A stretch of 64,000 bases of DNA from Pyrenochaeta sp. MPI-SDFR-AT-0127. Its lineage: Eukaryota; Ascomycota; Dothideomycetes; Pleosporales; Cucurbitariaceae. Every line of letters starts with the position of its first letter. Position 1 is the first letter of the stretch. The DNA is taken from NCBI GenBank assembly GCA_020747015.1, contig JAGTJM010000021.1, positions 310,001 through 374,000 of the forward strand, in the 5' to 3' direction. Positions 47,798 to 57,548 of this stretch are shown here, one piece after another. Under the pieces are notes generated by a model. The model was given only the letters and a program-made list of their open reading frames with translations. It was not told the DNA's origin and ran no database searches. A program made the translations under genes and the position numbers.

Positions 47798-48793
47798 TCA
47801 CAAGCTTGAAGATCCCACGGCAGCCTTTGGCCGTCAGCAGATGAAGAAGGAAGATATACATAAGTAATTTACCTTGCCGTGCTCGCATGTGTAGCACACC
47901 TTGCCATCTTCCGAGCCCAACCTCATTGTCCCCATTGTGAGCCCCATCCGCTTTCCCAGATGTACCACCCAGCTCTCGACAAACTAAAGTGGGCGTTTAA
48001 TGTCAGTAGAGTGTCTACCGTGAAATTCAATCATGGGGATTTCGTACAACTTTAGCACCCTCAGGCGCCGGTCTCAAATATGTGCAGTTGACTGTGGATG
48101 GCGCCGGCTTAATTAGCATATTGCTACCAATAGTATTGCATGATCGTCGCGCATCATATTCTCTCGTTGCATCCCTCACCAGGTATCCGGATTCTAAGAT
48201 CATCTTACACATCAAAGGCGCACTTACTGTGATGCCATTAGCAGTGAAAATCAAATGCAGCCACCAGTGAATAGTACCGGTTGCGAGAGACATGACCTGT
48301 GTCATAGAAGCCTTCGTGGCTACAAGCTGTGATGGCTGTAGATGTCGTTATGTCGAAAATTAACGCAACGGCACCACCATGAAGATTGCCGGCCATGTTG
48401 CATAATTGCCGTGGAACAATGAAGCTGAATACTGTGCGAGAATCATGAGGATTAGAACTCGTGGGTACATATGTAACCGATTCGAGCTTCAAGATTCTCG
48501 ACAAAATCGCATCGTGGCCCTGAAGGTTGTGTCAGAATGGCAATGTCATTTGTATAGAGAAATCGACTTGCATCATAGTCTTCTGAAGTGAGCTCGAACT
48601 AGCACCGGCTATCAGCACAAACGGAACTCCAAGTCTGGTTGAAAGGACTGACCTGCAAGTTGAAGATAAAGTCAGTGTACGTTATGCGTGCGGTTTGCAT
48701 ATCGTTTTATCTCACCCATTTTTGAACCTTTTCTAAAGGAGACAAGTCACCGCTCTCGAGCATTGCCGCATATTTCTTCGCGCGACCACCCAT
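47798..48793 (-). CDS. Hot-dog fold acyl-CoA thioesterase-like protein
   Basis: Model exons 48793-48716, 48582-48568, 48519-48279, 48091-48048, 47983-47873 and 47824-47798 give 171 residues. The hot-dog signature is clear: LCNMAGNLHGGAVALIFDITTS (split over a long helix), then GHVSRNLNCTYLRPAPEGAKV, FVESWVVHLGKRMGL and GKVCYTCEHGKAA. The Asp in FDITTS is the usual catalytic residue. Such enzymes hydrolyse acyl-CoA; the substrate is unknown. The part between W26 and GHDAIL is uncertain: a 15 nt exon fits the frame, but other exon choices exist. The fourth exon join uses a nested twin intron. The last exon (AAVGSSSL) is likely but could be replaced by read-through to a TGA. Confidence 0.75.
48092..48278 (-). 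other. Candidate [D1] spliceosomal twin intron in the thioesterase gene
   Basis: On the minus strand the exon ends ...CGC AAC C at 48279. G48278 precedes a 51 nt inner intron 48277-48227 (GTACTA, branch TGCTAATGG, ATCACAG). Its removal joins G48278 to TAAGTGCG, making GTAAGTG, an ideal outer donor. The outer intron ends CCATCCACAG at 48092. The joined codon CTC gives VSRNLNCTYLRPAP, matching the hot-dog family. A single intron from GTCATG would delete the conserved GHVSRNL. Confidence 0.78.
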
Positions 48794-49010
48794 TGCAAAA
48801 AATAAAATAAAATAAAAGTTACAAGAGAAGCGTGGTGGACTAATCATGGACAACTCCTGAAGTTATTCAAAATGAACCTCGGCATCTTGACCGTGTCTGT
48901 GAATTTGGGCTAGCCACTTGTAGCTTGCGCGTCAAAAAGTCCGAGGACGTCACATTGGATATCTCTCATCCCAACTGGCGACAGTTTCTAGCCCAGCGCC
49001 ATTGGCAGCC

Positions 49011-49694
49011 ATGGACCCGACCAACATCTTCCGCCAGCTCCTGCGCGCTCCTGCTAGCTGTCGCACTGCCTATATTCTGCCTGCACGACCACACGCCCGC
49101 CACTTTGCCTTCCAGGCGCCCTCACTAACACTCCAACGCCACCTGTCCCTACCACGCATCGCGCAGCCCAGCTTTTGGGCCTCTATGGTGCCGAAGCCCT
49201 TCAAGAGTCGCTCAGAGTATGGCAAGACAACGGAGTGGAACCCTGCGACGCCGTACATCATTCTGGGACTACTTGTCGGCAGCCAAGCGATCCAGATATT
49301 GTGGTTGAAGCAAGAGAGGGGTCACAATCTACGTAAAGCAGAGGCAAAGATTGGGATACTACGGGAGGTTATCGAGAGCGTACAGAGAGGCGAAGATGTG
49401 CCAGTAAGCGAGGTGCTTGGGACAGGGGACGTAGAAACAGAGCGAGAATGGGCTGAGAGTGAGCGGAGCAGAGCCATAATGCAAGCCAAACTTATATACT
49501 GACATCAACTAGTTCTCAAAGAGGTTGAGAATGAGGAGGCATTGTTCCAGAGTAAAAAGAGAAGGAAGGCTCTGAGGCAAGCTGCAGCGCAGGATGCAGA
49601 GGACAAGAGGTGGGCTGACAAGGCAGGCGCTGGGAAGGACAACGACACCACCAAACTTCAGGTCGAAAGTTTTCGTGACGCGAAATTCTATTAG
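49011..49694 (+). CDS. DUF5321-like mitochondrial protein
   Basis: Exons 49011-49458 and 49513-49694 give 209 residues. The N-terminus is rich in Arg, Ala and Ser without acids (FRQLLRAPASCRTAYILPAR) and fits a mitochondrial targeting signal. The core has WNPATPYIILGLLVGSQAIQ, a single membrane helix, then AKIGILREVIESVQRGEDV, VLGTGDVETEREWAEILKEVE. This order of motifs is that of a fungal family of unknown function (DUF5321). The C-terminus is a charged helix. The role is unknown. A small membrane-bound mitochondrial factor is the safe reading. It starts 217 bp from the divergent thioesterase gene. Confidence 0.72.
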
Positions 49695-49906
49695 GCTGCC
49701 AATCAAAGACTATATACGACCTGCATGTAGTACTTGGAAAAGTTATTTTCGTATGTGACCGAAGAAACTGACCGTACGAGTAGGCATTTTGGAAAAATAT
49801 AAATATCGACAAAAAGCATCATTACCACAGCGTAATCAGGTAGTAGCCCTTCAGTTAACCGCCAACCGTCAGTCGTCCGCCACCAAGCCCTGCAAGGTTA
49901 TTTGAT

Positions 49907-51136
49907 TCATTCCGTACCCTTACCCCGTTGTTGCAATTTCTGGTCTGTTCCCTTCACGAGTCTCAACCGCTCACCACGCTTTTTGTTGCCTGTATTATTG
50001 GAAATCTTAGTAAACCCTCTCGCTTCAGGATTGTCGCACAGCAGCGCAAGCGTCACTCCACCCCGAAGTGCGTCGTCGACTGTCGCCTTCTTTTGCTTCA
50101 GACAGAGACAAATGCGGGCCAGGCGTGTCTCGAGGCTCCTTTCGCTGACATCTGTCAATTTTCCGCGCACCACCTTCTTGTGGTAAACCTTTGGGCGGGT
50201 CCAGCCTCGTTCGTGGACCGCCAAAGCTGAATCAAAGACGTGGTGTGCTGTAGCCTCTAAGTCCATGGGGTCAAAACCCGCGGAGTCTGTAAATCGCTGT
50301 CGATGAATAGATGAGTCGCCGTCACTAATGGCTGTGATATCCACCATGGCTTCGTAGATTCGCCGCACCCAATACTGACCTGGATTTGTGTAAGCGGTCA
50401 CTGCGGAGCCCAAATGCAATCTAGCTATGAAAGACTTACGCCCGTAACATTTCACACGCTCGATATCCAATGCATGCGACTTGGGGGCTATACGTGTGCG
50501 TTTTCGGTGTGCTTTGGCGTCTTGCGCGGTCCGAAAGTGTCCAACATACACAGGATAGATCGGTGGAGGAGCATCAAGGTCAGGTGTAGAGACTTTATTA
50601 TCATGGTCGAGCGGCAAATAATTCCCTTCGTTAAGTTCAGCAGGCGTGGCCTGCAAACTGCCTGTCACTGAAGGTTGCCGAAGACTGAGCGCGCCGGTAT
50701 GCTGCTCATAGAGATTATCGAGGACATAATGAGGGTACTCGGACAGAATAGCTAGCTTTTCTCGATCGCTAAGAGTTTGGGATTTCATAAGGCCAGATAC
50801 AGCTCTGTAGTCGGGTAGGCCGCCTCGGTTGTTGACTGTCCCCATGCGCATGTTATCACTCTGGAGTTGGCCAGTGATGCACTCAGGAACAGGGAAATAG
50901 TTGGGCGTGGAATGTTCTCTGCGGACGAGCTTTGTGGCCTTGCTAATGTCGCGTGTAGACCCGCTAGCGACGTTCAGTGGCACGTTGGCGATTTTGCTGT
51001 GGTATTCAGGCGAACCGCCGTGCTCGAGAGTCCTGTGAAATGGTATGGAAGGCTCTTCAAGATCGCGATGCAATAGAGTACCCAAGCAGGCGCTCTCCGA
51101 TTGTAGGAAATTGTCGAAATGTCGAACTGGAGGCAT
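49907..51136 (-). CDS. Hypothetical protein, no recognised domain
   Basis: One long frame of 409 residues from the ATG at 51136 (MPPVRHFDNFLQ). The first 200 residues look disordered with His, Ser and Pro. The second half is basic and helical (GQYWVRRIYEAMVDIT, RLARICLCLKQKKATVDDAL, NTGNKKRGERLRL). I see no signal peptide, membrane helix or known domain. A 39 nt segment, 50439-50401, has a perfect GTAAGT donor and a CCGCAG acceptor and is a multiple of three without stops. It could be spliced out or retained. The gene ends tail to tail with the DUF5321 gene. Confidence 0.65.
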   Translation of the reverse strand: MPPVRHFDNFLQSESACLGTLLHRDLEEPSIPFHRTLEHGGSPEYHSKIANVPLNVASGSTRDISKATKLVRREHSTPNYFPVPECITGQLQSDNMRMGTVNNRGGLPDYRAVSGLMKSQTLSDREKLAILSEYPHYVLDNLYEQHTGALSLRQPSVTGSLQATPAELNEGNYLPLDHDNKVSTPDLDAPPPIYPVYVGHFRTAQDAKAHRKRTRIAPKSHALDIERVKCYGRKSFIARLHLGSAVTAYTNPGQYWVRRIYEAMVDITAISDGDSSIHRQRFTDSAGFDPMDLEATAHHVFDSALAVHERGWTRPKVYHKKVVRGKLTDVSERSLETRLARICLCLKQKKATVDDALRGGVTLALLCDNPEARGFTKISNNTGNKKRGERLRLVKGTDQKLQQRGKGTE

Positions 51137-51938
51137 GACGATGATGTCGAGGGAGCAGGGCACTTGATATTTAAGTGATCAAACTGACGACCAGCATCAG
51201 CTTCAATGGGGTATACTTTCAAGTAGGGGACTTTAAGCCAGTGTACTGACGAAGTCGACACTGTCTCAACGTGATTTGAGGGTTGATCTTAAACCGAGCG
51301 CGAGGCGAGAAGTTTTGGGTGCCCAACATTCTCCCAAATTTCGCATTGTAAGCATCGAATAATGCTAGTCACGCATTAGTTCTTCTGCACTGATTGTAAC
51401 TTTGACGGGAGTGCGAGCGTAGAGGTTGAATATCATTGTTTGACAGACTGGGCGTTAGTGTTATTATGCGGCGACTTTCATGCGCAAACTTCACCTTCAC
51501 CTTCACAGTTGGGAGGCGTGAGTCTAAAACTATTGTTCGACAGGAATCACTGAAAGCCACCAAGGCAACCGTATTTCACTCTTTCTACGAAGACAGCAGT
51601 TGTCAAGATCTGGCGAGTAGGTGGGGATGGGTGGTGGGGGTAAAAAAACATAGTACAACATGGGTTGTCGACATCTCGTGTAATCTTTACAAAAGCCAAT
51701 AATGTACAACGGATTGAGCCCACTGGAAACTGCATTCATTAAACGGAGCGGAAGGATACCAATATAATCCAGGGGACCGCCGTCAAACATTACTGCGTGG
51801 TATAAGACAGAAAGCCCACAAAAACGATGAAATGGCGCCAAAAAAAAGAGTAACTAAGATGAGTGTCTACGAAGAAGTACCAGCTTTTCGCTGAATGAAA
51901 CGGTTCAGATTTTTGACCATATCGTGCATAACTTATCA
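51137..51938. other. Intergenic region between the hypothetical gene and TEA1
   Basis: About 800 bp that include the upstream region of the hypothetical gene and the 3' region of TEA1. A-runs occur near 51640 and 51840. No gene is supported. Confidence 0.45.
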
Positions 51939-54900
51939 TCAGGACAAAGACGGTGCGATAGGTGTGACTGTGGAGTCAGCCTGTCGTGTCGGCTTCGCGA
52001 TTTTGCTCTCATGTTCTTTTTGGCTTTCACCATCCGAATCTACCCTTGTCCTCCAATGTGTCACAGGTTCGCTCAACTCGTCCTTGTCACTTGCTGGCGT
52101 CCGTTCAAAATCGAATCGATCACTTAAGCGATATGCTTTATTCGTGGTTTCCCAGTGGCTCCTTAGGGCGTCAAGCTCAGATGCAAGATTATCAAGTGCC
52201 ATAGAATTGCGGGTTGCAGATGATGCTGGACGGTTCGTAGCCTCTGGAGTGCTGGAGTCATCGTTGTGGCTGTAGAGAGATTCGGCCGAGGCAACACTAT
52301 CGTGTGGATGATGACGCACATGTTCGCCGTTCAGAGTTCCAGTTGGTACCTGTGATTGGCGACGATAATTGTCCACAGAGGTCTCAAATTGATCGAGGAA
52401 CATCTGTACTCTGCTTTCGGCATCGCGCGCTCGCTCCTCTACTGCGGCATATTGACGATGGAGGGAATCGAGATCAATGCGAGATTGGGCGGCCGAAGAC
52501 TCGGCCTGCCTTTTACTATCCAAAGCAGCTTCGGATTCCTTGCGGGCAGACGCTAATTCAGATTGTAGTACTGATAGTTGCCCTTCAAGACGTGAAACAG
52601 TACCTTTCATGCTGTCTTGCATACTCGATAACTCTGAGCGAAGCTGTGATCGTTCTGCCTCCCACTCAGCCGTCTGCTCTCGATTGGGACTGCGGGCATC
52701 CTGCTTTGCGTGTGTGAGCTCGTCTTCAAGCTTGGAGTTGGCGGTTTTGTAGCGATCGAGCTCCTGTTTCATCTTTGCGAGCATCTTCTCAGTACCTCGA
52801 AGGTATTTGACAGCTGCTTGATGATCGTTGTGCAACGCTTGCAGTTTTTCTTCCCATTCCTTGCTGACATCATGTTCACGTTCTTCGAAGGCAGACCGCA
52901 TTTCTTCATGTGCTTTGTTCATAGAGTCGACTTGTTGTTCTAGTTCACGCACTCGATTGAGCTCGGGAGTACCAAATCTAGAACTTGGGCTGTCCAAGAC
53001 CCTTGAGCGACGGGCATCAACAGGGTTGACTCCCCGCTCCTCTAGAAGATTCTTCAGTGTCTTGAGCTGGACCTCAAACGCGTTACTCTCAAGGCGGAGG
53101 CGCTCATGTCGCTGATTAAGCTCGGACTTCTCAGCTTCAGAGGTTTGTATATCTCGCATGGCCTGTTGCAGCTGCTTTCGAATGGTAAGTCCCTCGCGAC
53201 TAGATTGTTCTTGATATGCCTCGAGTCCAGCAATTCTTTCTTCTGCGCGGCGAAGTTTTTCAGAGGCTTGATCGGCTGCTGTTTGGTTCTTCCGCGTCAT
53301 CAAGTTAGCAGCTTCCATTCGTTGTTGGAGAATCAAAACGCGTTCATCGACAGTGTCTGCGCCTTCGCCAGATCGCTCAGCCATGTTCCCCAGTCCGGAA
53401 AGAACCGCTTGCCGATGAGCACGAGCTTCTTCGGCATGTTTCTCTGCTAGCTCTTCGGCGTCACGAAGTTTTTGGAACGTTATTTCGAGTTCCGCCACTC
53501 GAGCTTCATGCTCAGCACGGAGCTGAGCTAGTTTCTGACGGAGGCTATCGCCTTGATATCGTTCCTCTTCGAGTTTCTTTTCTAGTAATGCAGACTTTTC
53601 TGAAGACACCAAAACAGCATCGCGTAAAGACTGGAGGATAACAGAGTGATTCTTTGACTCCTCGGAAATTCGAGTGACCTTAGCACTCAGCTCCTGCTTG
53701 TCGATCGCCAACAGTTTGGATGATGTTTCTGCTTCGGCCGCGCCAGTGGACACTTCTCTTGCAACGCGTTCGGCTTCGTGCAACTCTGCGCGGAGGCTTT
53801 CGAATTCTGCAGCAGTCTTTTGACGTGTTGAATCGAGTTCTTGCACACGCTTCTGAGCTGCTTCTGCTGTATCTTCAGCTAATTGCTTTGCTTTCCTCTC
53901 GGCTTCTATTTGACTTGACAGCTGTTCCACTCTAGTGGACAGCTCACCTTGAGCGGCTAAAGAGGCCGCCAGTCGGCGGTTCATGTCTTGAACACGATCC
54001 ATGTCAGGTGTGCCTGCATTTCGAACCCCATCTGGCTGTGGAGTACCGTGGTGGCTACCACCACCATGAGCAGCTAATTTGGTCTTAGCATATATTGCCT
54101 CACTAATGGCGGCATCCCGTTGCGTTTCTACCTCAGCGATCCTCCTTGCCGCATCTTCGCCTTGAGACTTGATTGATGCTTGAACACGCTCGAGCTCAGT
54201 CTTCATCTTGAGTAATGCCTCAAGCAAAGGTCTGTCGTCCTCACGGAACGCTTCTGCTGAGCGTTCATCAAATACTGGACTCGTCGAAGAGCCCACATTA
54301 TAACCTGCTCTGCGGGCAAGAGCAAGCTCTGAAGCATACCATGCATTTCGACTCTTAGCAACCTCAAGCTCACGGGTTAGCTCAGTACTCTGCTGATTAA
54401 TTGAAGTTGAGGTTCCAAGTGCGCTGTCCAAAGGTGGATGTTCGGTCTCACGACTCATGGAACGCTGTGGTTGCATATCTGATGATCGCCTCAACGGTGC
54501 TTGCTCCATACTGTCTTGAGAAGCTTGGTGTTGATGGGATCGGGAGGTATTTCGGGAAACAATGCTGCCTGAGCGTGATGTTTCCATTGACTCCTTTGGC
54601 GTCCGTTGGCTGATTGCGTCGGAGGCTTTTCGTTGCACTTCATTCGTCGACGGGCTGTCCCTGGTGATTGGGGACAAATTATCTCTGTCTAACGAAGACG
54701 GAACTCCAGTGTCTACAGGTGGTCCAAAGACACGATCGTTCTTGGTCGGTGTTTTACTTCTGGAGTTGGTAGGGGCCTGGGTATTGGGCCCATTGGCTCT
54801 TGGTTGTGGTGCTTGTTGGAGCGGTGGAGGACCCAGTGGTGCCTGTCCAGCTACACGCGGAAGTCGCGACCCAGTAGCGCTGAGGCCGTTTCCCACCGTA

Positions 54901-56527
54901 TCTGGGTTTCTTGAAGGCTGCGCTCCAGGTAGCACACTATCACGCACTGAAGGCTCTCCAGCTTTACCATGAGGAATATTGCTCCTATCGCCTCCGCTCA
55001 TTTTTCGAGGGGCGTTCTGTGCTTGCTGTGGAGGCGCACTTTCATTAGGTGGATACCTGATTTTCGACGTATCCAAGACGTAGGCAAGACTAAGCTCATT
55101 CCTGTCGCTGACAGAAGAGCTTGGCTCACCGGCCAAAGCGACAATGTGCTTCCCAAACGCAGTCATGCTGTGTCCGGACCTCGCTGACGGAGAGTGACCC
55201 ATGTTCTGGAACATGTACCAGCGACGAGACGTAATCCGGAAAGCTGCAAGATCCCCAAGGTCAACTCCTTCTTGAGTCCGACCGCCAAAGATGTACATGG
55301 TGTCGTTAACGAGAGCGGCGGAATGTCCCTCGCGGGCAACCGGGATATAACCAATGCAGTCAAGTTCAGTCCAGGCATTGGATCGTGGCTCATATGTCCA
55401 GACATCATTGAACCAGGTAATACCATCAGTGCCACCAAAACTGGGATGAAAATCAGCACCATTAACAACGGCTGTTACAGGCAGAACACATACAGATAGA
55501 GCTTGTCGTTCCAAGTTACTACCGAGTGGTTTGTGCGAGCCGGTGGCGACCTGCCAGGTGGCGAGGCTTGATCTTTGGTATTGGGCAACAGCACCTCCCA
55601 GCGGCTTGCAGAAGACTGTAGTGAGTTCAGGTCGAATGCTACTAGGTCGTTGAAGAAGAAACCCTCCACCTGCCCACCAAAAATGTATATCTTCGAGCCC
55701 AGAATGTTTAGAGTATGTCCATAGCGCCCAGTAGGACGTGGACCCTGAGGTAGTGCACGTGACCAATGCTTGGTCGCTGTATACCATTAGTATTTTGCAG
55801 AGCAGAAGGGGAGAGTTTACGCACATGTGTTCAGGAGATAGAGGGTATCATCCAGGTCGTCATTGTCAGCGAGCTTGGTGTCACCACCGAACACAATGAA
55901 AGCATTGCCCACCAGTAGACTGGCATGACCAACACGGGGGCCCGGGCCGTCTCCTGTGGTGGAGATGGGATAACATGCCATGCTTCCGTTGCCCATCTCG
56001 GTCAGCCACAAGTCACCCTTAACTGTGGCGCCACCGACAAGGCCTCCCATGAGATATATGGTCCCATCTTTTGAGGCTGTGGCGTTGATTGCGGCGCCAT
56101 AGCGAGGAAACGGATTGCCCGCGGTGAAGTTCAGTCGACGAGACGACCAGGGGTACGGAGAGTCTGGTGAGCTGCCAGCGATCCTGGCATTCGCATTCTG
56201 AGCACTGTCAGCATATACACCAAAAGAAGCGCCCCCATTGGTACGCGCCTGAGCATTGAGGTCTGCTCGCTCCCGCAACGCCTTGGGCTCAGGTGGCACT
56301 GCATTGCCTGGAGTTTGTAGAGAGCTGAGGGAGTTGTTCACGCTGCTTCCTGGCGTGGGAGTCTGCGTTTGCGGTCCGCCGCGACTCTTCTCGATGTCGC
56401 GAGCAACTCCTCCATTGACTGCTGCAGGCGGAGTGCTTTGGCCATGCGAAGAGGAAATATCTCTGGTGGCTGCTGGGAGCGCGCTGGGCGGCTGCTGCTT
56501 GTTCTTTTTCCCGAAGAGGAAGGACAT
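51939..56527 (-). CDS. TEA1: Kelch-repeat cell polarity protein Tea1/TeaA
   Basis: Exons 56527-55825, 55776-55494 and 55440-51939 give 1495 residues. The N-terminus is Ser/Pro-rich. Kelch repeats cover about 115-430, with blades marked by GG and W: YPWSSRRLNF, GTIYLMGGLVGG, RVGHASLLVGNAFIVFGGD, GRYGHTLNILGSKIYIFGG, HSAALVNDTMYIFGG. A disordered part follows, then long coiled coil from about 620 to 1400 (SELALARRAG, LAASLAAQGELSTRVEQL, MKQELDRYKTANSKLEDEL). Kelch plus coiled coil is the layout of S. pombe Tea1 and Aspergillus TeaA, which ride microtubule ends and mark the growing tip. An in-frame extension above the ATG has no Met. Confidence 0.9.
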
Positions 56528-57548
56528 GACGTCGAACGCGCTGCGCTGGGGATATTGCAACGGCAGCTGGTGCCTTTTACGTACGCATCCGGCCTGCGGT
56601 GGAAGCGGTGCACTTGATTACGTGCACGTAGAAGAGGGTGGCCAACAGCTAGCGGCCAAATGTTTGATGTGGCTAACGGGCGTAGGGGAATTAGGCGTGG
56701 CGATGTATGGAGAGAGGGCGCATGTCGTGTTCGAGGCGGGTATATGGAAAGGTGTCGTGGAATATAGCGACGGCGGAAAAGTAGTGCAGATCAATTGCGA
56801 CAACTTTTGGTCTACCAGAGGACGTTCAAGAGCGGCTCTTGGCGAGGAAGGGCGACAAGACACCAAGACCAGGAGTGTGAGACAGCCGTGGGAAGATCAG
56901 TGCTGACGGCGCTGCTATGTCGAAAGCAACCTCACCACAGCCAAAACGTGGAGATAGAGGCAGAAGCGACAAGGTCGATGCGAATGGACAGCGCAGTGTA
57001 GCGTCTGCGACGGTGTTCACTCTGCGCGCCGCCCCCTGAGCGCGCGAGGATCAACGGACAGTGACAGGGCTACGGCAGCCAGCGATTGGCTGCGGCATAC
57101 GGAGCATGCAGTGCAGGCGGAATGCACGAAGATCATAGGTATTTCACGGAGTAGTTGATACACAAAGGGGGCCGCCGGTGAGCCGAAGCAGTCGGTGAGC
57201 TTTTGCTCGTGGCGCACGCGACGCGTCGGGATCCCATTGCGTCCAGCCTTGCTGCATTCGTCGTTTGCCAGTGAATACCCAAGCGTCGAGGCCTCGCGGT
57301 ATTCCCACTGCGGGTCACGTGTCTCACCGCCGAGCCCGTTGCGGCCTAGCGCCACAGCTCCTCGAAGCTCGCCTGCCGGTGCTCTACTTTTCCTCGTCAC
57401 AAGATCCCACCAGTGCGACGCAAGTTACGCTCTATATCTGCGTCTGCCTTCCACACCTCGAGTCTCTCATGGTCGCGCCTTGCAGCTGCGTGTATAGCAA
57501 GCCTCCCGACATGGGCGCTGTCAACACCATTGCTGCTCGTCTAAGCTC
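56528..57548. promoter_or_regulatory. Divergent promoter region TEA1 / KOG1
   Basis: A 1.0 kb GC-rich region between two divergent starts. Several open frames on both strands have no protein features. The 200 bp before KOG1 are pyrimidine-rich on the plus strand. Confidence 0.5.

Noticed and set aside
47067..47867. 266-codon plus-strand open frame antisense to the VPS5 start
   Set aside because: It mirrors the Pro/Ser-rich coding of VPS5 and runs into the thioesterase 3' end. No features of its own.
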